A DNA stretch of 64,000 bases from Aedes albopictus (taxonomy: Eukaryota > Arthropoda > Insecta > Diptera > Culicidae): positions 15,839,346 through 15,903,345 of the forward strand of contig NC_085137.1 in the NCBI RefSeq assembly GCF_035046485.1. Direction: 5' to 3'. Positions 1 through 12,495 of this stretch are shown here, in pieces. Both the position numbers and the translations under genes were made by a program. The notes beneath the pieces were generated by a model. That model was not told the DNA's origin and did no database searches. It was given only the letters and a program-made list of their open reading frames with translations. Numbering within the stretch: the stretch's first letter is position 1; every line of letters starts with the position of its first letter.

Positions 1-78
1 GAAAAAACAAGTTTTTACACCTATAGCGTTATCTTATTAACAATAAACAGATTATTATTTACCGAGAATTTGATACTA

Positions 79-240
79 CAGGGTGTCTACTCGTTTACGA
101 AAATAAAATTCCCTGGTTTTTCCAGGTTTTTTCCAGATCTTAGGAAATAAATCCAGGTTTACAAATAATAACTCAGTAAATTGAACGAACCACCAAATTT
201 GCCAATACAAGGCAGGGAAGAATTTGTCTAATTTTGTTAG
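79..240 (+). mobile_element. Left end of CAGGGTGTCTAC-terminal element (relic)
   Basis: The stretch opens with CAGGGTGTCTAC and continues into a T-rich segment with repeated ttccctgg/ttccagg words. The same terminus and following words occur at 42647 in a complete copy that has an inverted terminus and a 5-bp target duplication. No matching right terminus is visible before the foldback element at 2527, so this copy is broken. The A/T-rich sequence up to about 2270 contains weakly similar gaatt/ttcc words and may be its decayed interior. Confidence 0.55.
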
Positions 241-510
241 AAGAAATCTAGATTTATTTCTAGTTGAACTTCTGGCAGAAATGGAGCAACTCCAACAATT
301 TTCGGCGGATTTCCTTGATAAGTAACTATAGGATTTTAAATAAAATTTAGTGCAAAAGTCTGCTTAAATTATTTGTCGATTAACCTTCCAGAACGCGCGC
401 TATCAAGCAGCTGAAAACGCACCGCTTGTAGTTGAAATTACGATTCTGAAGGGGTAATTTATATACAAAACGCCACCAAATTTGTGCAGACTGATGCCGT
501 TTTTCGTTTT

Positions 511-648
511 GAACCTGGGTTGGAACTGGATTGACGGAAAATGTGTAAACAAACAAACGTCAAACAAACTTTTGTACAAGCGAAATCGAGGTCGGGTTGG
601 GGTTGAAACTGTGATCTTATCCAGTTCCAACCCAGGTTGGAACTGGAT
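511..648. repeat. Repeated and palindromic GGTTGGAACTGGAT unit
   Basis: The word ggttggaactggat appears at about 519-532 and 635-648. At 619-648 it is preceded by its reverse complement, forming a 15+15 bp palindrome with one mismatch. The rest of 240-660 is anonymous intronic sequence. Short open frames across it are not recognisable proteins. Confidence 0.6.
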
Positions 649-666
649 CAAAAAGAACAACGGCAT

Positions 667-737
667 TACTCAGTTTCCGTTAATGGTGGGACAACTCATT
701 GGCAACGAGCTGTCCCACTTTTAGTTGAAACTGAGTA
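667..737. repeat. Imperfect hairpin, about 27-bp arms
   Basis: The left arm (667-693, starting tactcagtttc) and the right arm (711-737, ending gaaactgagta) are reverse complements with a few mismatches, around a 17-bp loop. It is a small foldback repeat or MITE remnant. Confidence 0.6.
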
Positions 738-1347
738 AGAAAAACAAAGGATTTTTCGATTTCTGAGTAAGACCAACTCAGCCACTGAGTAGAGTTTTTT
801 CTCGGTGTACTAATTAGAACCCGGTAAGCGCTAAGTTAATCGCCGAGATGTATGCAGCACACGACCCATTAAATGTACTAATGTGTTTGGGACGTCCTCA
901 AATTACTTTACATAAAAATTGTCTTTTTTCAACCCCTTTTTCCCTTGCAGTCAAACATTTCGCATTGTATCTCCAAAACATCCCTAATAAACCAACATCA
1001 TACACGGACCGTGATATAGACGGTTCAACAATACCGCATATTGTTCAAATTGTATCCCAAATGGGTTGTTAAGCATATCTTATGGTTATCGTTTATGCGG
1101 GATGTATCGTGTTTATCACATTTTGCAGTTATCCCTCAAAATGTTACGTGGGAACGTGGGAATGAGAAGTATTTATTTTGTGGAAGCTCGCAAACTTTTT
1201 CAAATATCTCTGAAATGGCTTGAAATATCCAAACCAAATTCAATAGCGTTCAACTACAACCTATTCTCTATCGAATGAAACATGTTGCGGCTCAATCGAT
1301 TGACACTAGGAAAAACATATGCTCATTTCTTTGATTAGCTTTATTAG

Positions 1348-1349
1348 CA

Positions 1350-1381
<32 letters not shown>

Positions 1382-1384
1382 TAC
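1348..1384. repeat. (CA)n microsatellite
   Basis: A run of CA dinucleotides with a single CATA interruption. Flanking sequence from 740 to 2270 shows no gene; it is AT-rich intron with scattered homopolymers. Confidence 0.95.
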
Positions 1385-2283
1385 GGACGGACATTTGCTC
1401 AGTTCATCGAGCTGTGTCGATATATGAGACGTAATAATCTGAGGTTTCTATCAAAAATTGATTTTTGGAGTGAAATGATAGCCTTTTGGACAAATTTGTT
1501 GTACGAGAAAGGCAAAAAGGGTATTATTAAACATCGAAAATCCCTTCCAGAGCAAATTTCTGGCTACGCCACTTTCCAGAAGTTTTACAAACCATTCCTT
1601 TTAAGGAATTATTTAAAAAATATTTATGAATGATCAAGGATTCGCACGGTAATCTTTAAGGCGTTCCTGTGAAATACATCCAGAAAGTTTAACACAAATT
1701 TGCCGAGACAAATTTCTAAAAATTTTCGCACGGTTTGTACCCAAAGAATCTATTAAAAATTACTCAAGCATTTACGTCAGGCATGTTTAAGGAGCTAGAC
1801 ATAATTCGTCTAAAACCCTCCCTTTTTAGATGTTCTTGAAAGTTTGAAAGATTTCCATCAGATGTTTTTCCGGGACTTCTGGATCTGCATTTAGAAATGT
1901 TGGGGTACTGTCTATAATTTTCGTCAGATTTTTTTTTATTACTGGATTCTGATTTTAAATAGTAGGTATACGGATTTTTTTTCTTCTAGCTACTTCAGAG
2001 AACGCCCGCACTTACTCATGATTTCCGTTAGAAATTCCCTGAGTTTTTTTATTGTTTCAAGAATCTGGAATTACGTTCTAGAAATTGTCTAAGATACCAG
2101 TAACCAAACAAATCTCGAAACGTTTCAGATTAATTCCAAAATAAAGCCATTGATGAACTGTTACAAATTTCTCCCTATTCGTTCGCAAACTCCCTTCGAA
2201 GATGTATTAAAATCAACTCCATGAGTATTCAAGAAATGCAAGCAAGGCAATGGTTCTATATATATCTCACCAGAATTCCTTAA

Positions 2284-2402
2284 CCTTCCGTAACTCGCGC
2301 GGTTGGCCACCAGCCACCGTCAGCACCACGCTAATGCTGAGTACAAAAAGCGAGATTTTTTCAACGTGTTGTACAAAATACAACAGCGCAATCGCTCGAG
2401 GG
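2284..2402 (+). mobile_element. TTAA-flanked MITE (piggyBac-type), copy 1
   Basis: A 119-bp unit lies between two TTAA tetranucleotides (2280-2283 and 2403-2406). It starts CCTTCCGTAACTCGCGCG and ends with an imperfect inverted counterpart, CGCTCGAGGG. TTAA duplication with CCC-like ends is the hallmark of piggyBac-mobilised elements. A closely related unit is at 13214 and a partial one at 18033. It has no coding capacity. Confidence 0.75.
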
Positions 2403-3106
2403 TTAAAGAAGTCTATATTGATCTAGATCAAACTAGCTTCAATAAAAAAATCCTTACCATCAAAAATTCCCTGATCGACTCCATAATTTCCTGATAATTC
2501 CAGGTTTATTCTAAGGTAAATGAAATTCGCCAAAAAAAGTAAGGAAAATGCATTTGGTTACTCAAATTGATGCTCGATTTTGCTCAAATGGTGGCTCATT
2601 TAAACCGTTATATTCGAAAGTTTCTCCAAAAACCACCTCAAAACAAAGTGTTATTGAAAAGAGGAAAGATAGAGCTAGTATTTACAGTTATAAAAAGTTG
2701 GGTCGGCCATATTGTTTTTGACCGCCATCTAGGGTTTTTATGCCAAAACTTTTTTTCACCATGTTGGCAACCACCGATTTTCAAATGTTTTGCATCAATT
2801 GAAAGCTGAGACATTTATACACAACATATCAAAAAATTAGAGATGTCTTTTTTCCTATCAAAAGTTATCTGCAGTTTTGTAAATCAAGCCACGTTTTCTC
2901 CATCCATTTCAATGCGCACCGGCAACGACATGCAACAGCATCAGTGTTTACGCCTGCATGTATACAAATGCCCACCTGCAGCAAAATTTGGGAAAATCGG
3001 AGGTTCGTTTCCGTGTTTGACTGTTTCTCAATGATGCGGGCATTGCTTTTATATCTTTTTAGTGTTTTTAAAAGCTTCAGCTTTCCATTAGTGGGTTCAG
3101 ATTTTT

Positions 3107-3190
3107 AATTCAGTAACAAATTTTGAAAACGACGTATAATCAATGCTACACCATTGATTATACGTCGTTTTCAAAATTTGTTACTGAATT
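3107..3190. repeat. Perfect 39-bp hairpin with 6-nt loop
   Basis: Bases 3107-3145 and 3152-3190 are exact reverse complements around the loop ctacac. It lies inside the left arm of the foldback element. A perfect match over 39 bp implies a recent origin or gene conversion, compared with the diverged arms around it. Confidence 0.95.
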
Positions 3191-3543
3191 CGTGTTCGCA
3201 AACACTGCGAAAAAAACGCTGCATTTATGTAAACAACCGGCACCCGGCCTTGTGCGCAAAATGGCATGATTTACAAAACGGCAGATAACTTTTGCTAGGA
3301 GAAAAAGACATCTGAGCGATTCCAAGCAACAGCATCAAAATTAAGGAAAATTTTTAATTCATGATTTTCTATTGAACTGAAACTTTGCACAGTTTTTCAG
3401 TTCCATCTAAATCGCCATTTTTCGATATCAAATTTTTATTTAGAGCCACGACTAACTTTTCAAAAGGGTGTATGTGAAAATGGTTCAAAAATATTCAAAA
3501 ATATGCACAGCAAAAACGGATTGTTCGATTGTTATGAATTTTT

Positions 3544-4155
3544 CAGCAAAGTTAGATAGCTAAATGGTGATTTCTAAGAAAATATACACTGTGAAAAAAA
3601 ATCTATTTTATCATTGAAAAACATCATTTTTGTCACAAAAACTCAAATATCTCAAAACCCTATCTTTTTACCAACTTGAATTTTTTAGGGAAAACGGTCC
3701 ATTGTATTAGCAATCTACCATAAAAATTTGGTGATGGTAAACTAATAAACAAAAAAGTTATAACATTTCAAAAATTTCACAATTTTTACATTTAGTAAAA
3801 AAAATTTTTCTGTGTAAATTATTTCGGCCGGGAATCGCGATTTGATGCTGATTTTATTGTTCAGCAAAGTTAGATAACTAAATGGCGATTCCTAAGAAAA
3901 TATACACTGTGAAAAAATCTTTTTTAACATTAAAAAATATCATTTTTGTCACAAAAACTCAAATATCTCAAAACCCTATCTTTTTACCAACGTAATTTTT
4001 TAGAGAAAACGGTCCATTATATTAGCAATCTACCATGAAAATAAACAAAAAAGTTATGACAATTCAAACATTTCACAATTTTCACATTTAGTAATAATTT
4101 TTTTTAGTGTAAATTATTTCGGCCGGAAATTGAAGTTTGATGCTGATTTTATTGT
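3544..4155 (+). repeat. Tandem duplication of about 318 bp in the foldback arm
   Basis: The block starting cagcaaagttagata at 3544 is repeated from 3862 with scattered substitutions, and both copies end near gctgattttattgt. The opposite arm (about 5500-5820) holds one copy, so the duplication arose after the element formed its inverted arms. Confidence 0.8.
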
Positions 4156-6469
4156 TAATGGCCTTGCGTGAGTAAAACAAGTTGTTTTTATTATATATTA
4201 TATATACATATAATATAATATACTATGTACCGTAATGTTCCGATTTTATCACGCCCTCCGCGCATTAGTCGTTTATTCATTAATTTGCTGTTACATTTGA
4301 GGACAAGTGTTTTCCCTCTTCTTCAAGATGAATGTTGAAAGCGTGTTTTGCAACGTTAAAAATATTGAAATGGGTATAGATGTTGAAGAATATTACAGGG
4401 CATTTTTGAAAAGGGGCGTAATTAAATTGTTTAAACAGATGTCGCTGATGGCAATTTCTCAGTTGTTGTCGTTTTCGAACTTCCTGCGCCCTGCTTTACC
4501 GATGATATACAGATGGCTCGTTTGTCAAATTCTAGACGGCAGGACGTGCAAATGCGTAATTTTGTACACAATGTGGACATTTGGGCATAACCAGTCTCTT
4601 TCAGTTTATCTATGGTGCTTTCGGTGAGATTTCGTAACTCTTTTGAACATTTTTTTTCATCAAACGGTCTACAAGAGAGCGTTGAGTTGAAGACCTTTGA
4701 GAAAGCGACTGTTCATCTTGTTCGTTAGATTATAATAAACAAAATCACTTATTAATTTTAACTTACTTGTTTGGTGTTGGTGGCTGAAGAAAAAAAATAC
4801 TATACAATTTTTAATATTCATAGCGGTAGTATTTTTTTGTTTTTTTCGTGAGCATTGTCAGGTATGTATACAGACAAACAAACGTAACACTGGCGAAATT
4901 TTCATTGACCACGCCTTCAACGATCATTTTGAATCTTGGTTGTGGCTTTCATAACAAGAAGAGCGCCCATCGTTTTTCTTTGCGTTTGACGTTTCACACT
5001 AGCGCCTTCTGATGACGATATTGCACAACGCAGTGTTTCGTGAAACATTTCCACCAGGTGGTGATAGTGTAAACTGGGCGATGAATTTTCACTAAAATTG
5101 TTCTAGGCGTTTCGTCTGTTTGTCTGTGGTATGTACCTCTTATGCATTTGTTGTTGTTGAAGTTACTCGCATTCTTCCGATCATAAAGTCTGTTCTCTAA
5201 GAGGGATTTTTTTTTGCGGATAAACTAGACGTATACGCGTATAAAAAAACTTTTATTATACAGCTTTTGTCTTAAAAATAAATTCAATTCCATTTTTCTT
5301 ATAATCAACAGCTTTTCAACACTATCAAGGGATTTTTTCACCAGTCACGTACAATAAAAAGTATGACAATCTCAATATTTTTGATCACAACACTGGATCG
5401 CGTCTAAGTTTCAAATAGATACTATAGTAATTACGAATAATCAAACTAAAGTATCATGAAAACAACTTGTTTAATTCAGGCGGTAGCCTTTACAATAAAA
5501 TCAGCATCAAAATATAATTCTCGAAATAATTTACACAGAAAAAAAATTTTTTTGTTACTAAATGTAAAAATTGTGAAATGTTTGAAATGTCATAACTTTT
5601 TTGTTTATCAGTTTACCATCACCAAAATTTTATGGTAGATAGCTGATATAATGGGCCATTTCCCCTAAAAAATTGAAGTTGGTAAAAAGATAGGGTTTTG
5701 AGATATTTGAGTTTTTGTGACAAATATCATATTTTTTCAAAGTAGAAAAAGAAATTTTTTACAGTGTATATTTTCTAAGGAATCATCATTTAGTTATCTA
5801 ACTTTGCTGAAAAATTTATAACAATCGAACAATCCGTTTTTGCTGTACAGCTTTTAGAATATTTTAGAACTATTTTCGCATACACCCTTTTGAAAAGTTA
5901 GTCGTGAGTGAATATGAAGGTTTAATATCAAAAAATGGCGATTTATATGAAATTGAAAAACTGTGCACAGTTTCAGATATTTTTGAAATGGTCGCTCAGG
6001 ATCGACTGACATGACTCCGTGGAATTCCTCATCTCTAATGTTTTTTATAGGTTGCGTATAAATGTCTAAGCTTTCAATTGATGCAGAACATTTAAAAATC
6101 AGGGTTGCCAACATGGTGAAAAAAATTTTTTGGTATAAAAATTCAAGATGGCGGCCAAAATCAATATGACCGACCCAACTTTTTATAACTGTGAATAGTA
6201 GCTCTATAAGTTATATCTCTTATATCCTCTTTTCAACAACATTTCGTTTTGAGGTGGGTTTTGGAGAAACTTTCGAATATAACGGTTTAAATGAGCCACC
6301 ATTTGAGCAAAATCGAGGGGTCTGCAAAAATTGTGGTGGCTCTAACTAACGGGGGGTCCATCAATTTGAGTAACCAAATGCATTTTCCTTACTTTTTTGG
6401 CGAGGACTTTCAGAAAATCGCCACTAAAAACATGTTTGAAGACAAGGTGTAAATAGTGGACCGGTCTCA

Positions 6470-6622
6470 GTGAGAGTTACTCGGATGCACTTTGTGCTGT
6501 AGAAGTTGGAAAATAAGAGATGTATTGAAAAAGTAGAGATGAGGGAGAGAATAAACAGAAATATACATAGTAGGACGAAAGGGATGGGCCAGTGATCGAA
6601 TCCAGAGCCCGTCCCTCCTGGA
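6470..6622 (-). mobile_element. tRNA-headed SINE fragment
   Basis: On the minus strand a B-box-like ggattcgatcactggccc precedes a body resembling the long SINE at 33973-34674 (shared gtcc/cat-cctacttt and agagaga stretches). The tRNA head is truncated near 6620. Confidence 0.5.
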
Positions 6623-6624
6623 AG

Positions 6625-9564
6625 TCATGTAGACATATTATAAAACACGCTAAAAAGGATTTCCCAAAAAAGTTTTGGAAAATTTCTGTAGCATTTTCAA
6701 GACAAAAGTTTCTACTTGAATTTCTGAATGATAAAAATATGGCAGATCCTATGATGGTGCTTGGTGAAAACCAGTGACGGGCGTCTGGTGAAATTTTCAG
6801 AAAGAATGTTTCACGTAACTCCTGCAGTAATAACGAATGCAAATCTTGATGAAAATTTTGGCTAAATTCTTTGAATGAATACTTTCCTTTTCAGAATCTT
6901 TGAAAAACCAGTTATGTTTCAAGAAATTTTTAATAAATTTTAAAGTGAAATTCTTGACAAAACTTCTAAGACAATTTGTAAACAAAAATTATTTCGAACG
7001 TCTCCTGACTTATAATCTGGTAGAATTATTAATTACTCCATGCCAACTGGGAACTGCCACAAATATTACATCGAGAGAGAAATCCTCTTCTTGTATTGTG
7101 CATCAGTTACAAAAGCTTTTCATTCATTATTGGCCATTTGCATGGTTTCAGTCAACTTCACCAGAAATATAAAAAAAACGAAACCACAAAAAAAAACGTT
7201 ACATCTCTTTTGATGTCATTCCTGCTAGAATACACTGACCCAAAGTTTTCGTGGAACAAACGCGAGGTTCTCGGTTGATGATTGTAAAGGATAATGTACT
7301 TTCGCCCACGCAATACCGTCCCACGGCCGCCAACCACTGTGTGACGCACAGCAATCCGCAATAATTATCATCATAATTACATTTTTAATAATTATAAATG
7401 TATAACATTTTGCCCGTTGCGTTCGCCGGTCATGGGGGTTGTCCACCCAATTTTTTAACCTACCCCAGCCCCAGCAGGTTGTTGGCTTCAGCTCCACGTA
7501 ATTGGCGAGGTCGTGGTTGGTTGGCACCCCATCGTGGCGGTTTTGACATGCCAGTTAGCGTTTTGATTTATATTTCCCTATGATATACTGATGACATGAA
7601 TTACCGAAACAGAAGTTATTTTTCGAGGACCAACCCTGGAACCAGTTGTAATCTATTAGTAACTAGTCAGTTGCCAGCCACTAAGAGTGACATATTCGCT
7701 AATTAGCAGACCGCTGCCGTCGGGCACTCTAATTTGTAGGCTTTCTCCAGCCAGCCAGCGGCACTATCAATTATTCATGGCAGCACCAACCATGGCCATC
7801 AACCGGGTTGTGTTTTCCGGTGCTCGAAGCACACATAGTTGCAAGTCCACGCCAAGGCAGGTAATTTTCCCTGAAATTCCGGCTATTAACTGCCAAATGT
7901 GACCGGGCTGTGTTGGGCGCTCACAGACCTGATTTTCCAGAACCAGCTGCTCGCGGGGTGCCCGTTATTACGGCAGAGAACTGGTAAATACATCCCGCCG
8001 GAATCGTTTCATATAAAAATTTAATTATTATGTGGTCGCGACCTGTACTCCTCTCTTTCGGGTGGGTGGGTGCTCGGGAACCATAACCACATGCTGCTGC
8101 TACAATGACCCTACTACCTCTAGGACGTGAACGGTGCTGGAGGAAACTGTGTCGCAACAAACCACGTTTTGTGGGGAGGTAGACGCAGAAGGACATCATA
8201 TCCCAGAAATAAATTCAGCTGGTAGGGGAGAAGTAGATGGAATAGTCACACGAATCGAACCAGCAAGTATCGCTTAAGTTTAAATTTAAAAATACATCCA
8301 CTTAAAGAAGTTTGGTTAATCGTATTTGCACTAGTTCACTGTTTTGTGCGTGTAGAATTTCGCACTACGGAGTGCTGCGTTCTATGTACGAATACCGAGC
8401 ACATCTTTTCAAATGTTTCCTAGAAGGAAGAAATTGCCGGAAAATCCCAATCAGTCCGTTCTGAAACACTCTCTCCATCCTCTTCCAACCCATCCCTATT
8501 TTTTCGCCCACCCTTGTCGTCGTAACATAATTATGGCGCTTTTTCCAGTAGCAAGCAGCTCGGAATTGTTTTAATAATTTCCCGGAGACGATGCGATGCG
8601 GTGGGTCTTCCGCGCTTGGAACTGGGGCTGTAGTGCTGTGCTGTGGTGAGTAGTGAACTGAACTGCAGCGCGAGGCACGCAGAGACCACATTAACCGGGG
8701 GAGGGATCCATTTCCGTCCGCGTAGTGCCTTCTCCGGAGGACGGTCGGTGACCACAAATAATATCATCTACCTGTCCGGTAAAATATATACACCCACTCA
8801 CAGTAGCAGTGGAAGCTACGATGAACAGCGCACAGGGCAGAAATCATTTCTGGGATTTTATTGCATTTTTGCCCTGGTTAATGCGGTGAACGAGAAGGGT
8901 GGTATGTATGTCTCCAGGGCAAAAGCTACGATTGTAGTGTAATAGCGCAGCGATTCTTTGAAACCGTTTACCGTTCCCTCTAATCAAGTGGATTGTGGGT
9001 CAACGGTGATTATATGGTATCTGGACAATGGACTGGGCAGCTTGGAGCTGTGGGTCACAATGAAAAATTGGAAATGAGTCCACGATTTGTTTTTTCTGCA
9101 ATCTACAGTGCTTTGTGTTTGGGTTAGATGAAAAAGCGTGTTGAGTTTTCCTACATATGATGGAGTTTCACAAGTGGCTTCGTAGTTTCAACGGTCCTGC
9201 GAAACATTCACAAGACATTCCAAATCTCCCTGGAGGGCATTTCTTATCAACAGTGGCAATTTTCATCATATGTTCACTGAATTTCCGTTTTGGGATATTT
9301 TTGGCAATCCAAATTGTTCTAGAATTTAGTCCTTGCTATCTACAGCCATTACAGTAACCGTTTTCGTTATAGACTGTAACATTACATAATCAACTATTAT
9401 CTATACACTCCTTTGAAATTTCATGAACTATTTTCAAACGCTTTTGGGGTATTCTAGATCAGCCGAACTACTCTGGACTTTGGAACATCTGGTCTACACT
9501 TATGACAGTATCAATTTCCAATACATTGAATAATGTTACGTGTTTACTAAACCTCCATCACGTC
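6625..9564. other. Intronic sequence, no recognised feature
   Basis: The segment 6625-7270 is A/T-rich. From 7270 to about 9000 the sequence is more complex and GC-richer, with no obvious repeats, and may be older unique intron that could hold regulatory elements. Open frames in it, up to 130 codons, overlap on both strands and match no family I know. Confidence 0.5.
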
Positions 9565-9737
9565 TGGCTTTTCGGGCCCATATGAAGTTGATCATCAATA
9601 TCAACTCCTTTTCCCAATCAGCCTAAATAGCTGTGTAGTGTCGGTAGCGGTTAGTTCAATTGGCTTAGAATAGCACTACGGACCGCCTGTTCCAGTGGTA
9701 GGAGTCCACTAATCAGGTGACCCCTAATTCATGGTGG

Positions 9738-10243
9738 CAATGATGCAAATTATCACCTCACGAATGCTCAATCAACTTATCAATTGTATTTTTATCGCTT
9801 GCGATTGAACTGTACGCCGCTCAGCGATGACCAGAGGCAAAGAGGTGGCAAAACGAACATGATGTAACTCACAAACGATTCTGCACACATCTGTCAGTGC
9901 CGCCACATGCTCACCCAAACAGCCGAACAACACCGAAGTGTTTGTGGAAGCTACGGCACGAACGCTCGACAACACAGAAGCAACATTTGCATGTACCGAC
10001 ACCACACCAATAACGTTTCCAGCCTACGATGCTTCGCGATAAGCTGATCGAAAAGCATCGAAAGCGATGAAAAGAGAAGCTTGGCTGGAACGCAACAGCT
10101 CAGCATGCTGATCAGCGTCGAGTCTGTTCGTGTGCTATTCGTACAGGAGGTTGGTTTGATAAAGCGAGGAAGGGTGAAAACGTATTCGTTGTCGAAAGCG
10201 AATCGCATCATTTCGCGAATGTTTTCACCAAATAGCAAGCTTC
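9738..10243. mobile_element. 506-bp insertion with 8-bp target duplication
   Basis: The LOA sequence CATGGTGG stands at 9730-9737 and again at 10244-10251. Removing the insert restores alignment to copy A. An 8-bp duplication fits hAT-type transposition. The ends (CAATGATGCAAATTATC and the complement of the right end) show only weak inverted similarity, so the class is inferred. Its open frames are not recognised. Confidence 0.6.
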
Positions 10244-10706
10244 CATGGTGGTATGCGGGTTTATGCTTACCAAGCCTAGGAATGAATGGTTAGAGGGGTC
10301 TAAGAAAACCTAAGCACTAATCAGGGCGCCCTCCACAGTATTTTGCCTGCGCTAACCGGAACAATAGCGCGGTGGACCTTATCTTTCTCCGGGATAATCA
10401 GCAGCCCTTCTTTAGTGTCAAACTTGAGACTGATAAAGGCGGGGTTATGAAGATGTCATTGATTAGTTTAAATTTTCACCTATATGGTTTCGCATCATGC
10501 TGTTCAAAGAGTGTATTCTGTGTATCCTCGTCGTTGGCGTTTTCCAATCGATACCGATTTGGTTTCATTGCTGATGTTCTTTTTTGTGCTGTGATTGTAA
10601 AGAGTTTAATCTTTCCTAGTTTGGGTAGTGGCTAATGGTTAGGATAGTTCAGACCAATCTTCTGCACAAAAGAACAGCAACGATCAATCTGTGCCGACTC
10701 ACGCAA

Positions 10707-10905
10707 AATGTGGCTTCGTGGTCGTGCGGCTAGTGTCACCAAGCATTTATTCACATCGGGCTAAGAAGCGCGGGTTCGATTCCCGTCGCAGCTCTCAAGA
10801 GTTTTCGGCTGTGCCACTGGTCGTTGCATATTATTCCGCTGTCTAGTGTGGCGTTCCTTTCAAAGAGTGAATAGCTCACTGGAAGCATTAAACGTGTCCG
10901 TGTAC
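10707..10905 (+). mobile_element. tRNA-derived SINE inserted in LOA copy C
   Basis: An A-box-like gtggtcgtgcggctagtg is followed by a B-box gggttcgattcccgtc. The insert sits between two LOA words (gcaaaatg and gtacagc) that are contiguous in copy A. It lacks a long A-tail. The duplication at the ends is short or unclear. Confidence 0.65.
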
Positions 10906-12495
10906 ATGGTACAGCCCAAGTGGCTTTAGTCCAAGAAACTTACTTCCGCAAGGGGAATTTCTATCTCAAATACCTCGCGAACCTCGTGTTTGCTACTTCC
11001 AGTAAAAATGAAATGGAAAAATCACGTGTCATTCCTCGAGCCTATGTGGTTGTCAACAACTGAATCGTTGCTACACTCGTCTTTGAATAAACCACCAGAG
11101 ATGCATGTGCTGTTGTGTATGATGTATGTGTTTCTGTTGGAAACCTCAACAGGAAATGTGCCTATTGTTCGGATGCTTTCAAACAAGTCATCGCATACTG
11201 CACTTCAAAAGGTGCTAATTGTTGGCAGTGATGCTTATTGGCAGCTCAGACATTAGCTTGAGAGGCTTCAGTTTGATGAAGTACTTAAGTAGTACAGATC
11301 TTGCATTACTTAACATAGGCAACCGCCCAACCTTCATGGTATCTGCTAGAGAGGAAGTGTTAGACATAACGCTTTGCTCTAGTAGAATTAGTCACGAGCT
11401 GACCAATTGGCATGTGCCAGATGAAGAATCTTTATCTTTTTTGAGCATTTAAATGTTACTTCGTAAACATTGCGTTTCAGAATCCCCGGTCGACAAACTG
11501 GGATCTTTTTACTGATTTGGATGCGTCCAAATTTAAGATTAAGATGATGCCGTTGATACTGTAACGACCTTCATCATGGAAGCTTTTGAAGAAGCTTACC
11601 CTCTGCGATCTGTGAAGACCACAAGAGGAACTTCTTGGTGGAACTCTGAGCTGGCGAAGCTCAAGAAATAATGTTGAAAAAGTTGGAACAGACGACGTTC
11701 GGCTCACAATGCCTACCAGAAAGCTGTTCGGTCTGCTCAACGTCTGAATCTGGCTAGCTGGAAATTATAATGCTTCCAGTTTGAATGAAGTCAGTCGGCT
11801 GAACAAAATCCTTGCGAAATCTAAGGATTTCCGAGTGAACGAACTTCGTTTGCCAAAAGGTGATTTCACTTCCTCTGATGAGGATGTTTTGGAATATTTA
11901 TTCACAACACATTTCCCTGGATGTGTAGATATCACTTTTGGCGAATTGCGACAATGTTGTCCTTGCTCCCAGTTATCTCACAATTGCTTGTAATTTTCCA
12001 TATAGGACATTTGTCATGAAATTACCTTCTCTGGAAGAGTGGACATTTGATTATCTGGAGAGAAGTATTTCAGTCGGCATCGTATGTTACACTGATGGCT
12101 TCCTTCTCGAAGGTCTAAGACTACATCACTCTTACTCACTTGGTAGACTGTGCAGTGTTTTTCAGGCCGAAATCTTTGCTCATTTAAGCGATGTGCGATG
12201 AGCACTTCAGTAACACGTAATGGGCAAAGTAATAGACTTCTGTTCAGATAGCCAGGCTGCTATAAAAGCACTTGCTTCGGCCAACTCTAGATTGAAGTTA
12301 GTCATCGCTTGTCGAACTACAATTAAGGAGCAGAATTCAGGGCACTGTTTGAACTCATTTTGGTATGCTTATGCGTTTATGACGACCCTATTCCCTTACC
12401 TTCCTTTTCCCTGTCCCATCCTTTATTCCTTTCCCTTTTCCTCGGGTAAATGATAAACAAGTTCGTATTCATGGCGATGGCAAAATTTTGCCAAA

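Larger units (their letters stand above)
2527..6404. mobile_element. Foldback/long-TIR element 1 (about 3.9 kb)
   Basis: The left end (from 2527, cgccaaaaaaagtaagg) and the right end (to 6404) are long inverted repeats. At least 2527-2840 mirrors 6045-6404, and 3410-3830 mirrors 5500-5940, with substitutions and small indels. The central 4200-5490 is not repeated. It contains one 106-codon open frame (4307-4627, plus strand) that I do not recognise and would not call a gene. Similar arm sequences recur in the element at 48404-52499, so the two belong to related families. No convincing target-site duplication was found. Confidence 0.75.
9565..12495 (+). pseudogene. LOA-clade (Lian-like) retrotransposon, copy C, degenerate
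   Basis: This copy starts at ggcttttcgggccc, the same 5' sequence as copy A near 56568. It runs through an untranslated or ORF1-like region, an endonuclease (about 10940-11450; shared ISHELTNWHV segment, with the SDANAHH motif of copy A eroded to SDAYW), a linker (about 11690-11960) and a shortened RNase H (about 12085-12330). The whole RT domain is missing: the frame passes from the linker to a YLERSI segment and then RNase H. It ends in a pyrimidine-rich 3' region and gtaaatgat shared with copy A. Multiple frameshifts and stops make it dead. Two insertions interrupt it. Confidence 0.8.
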
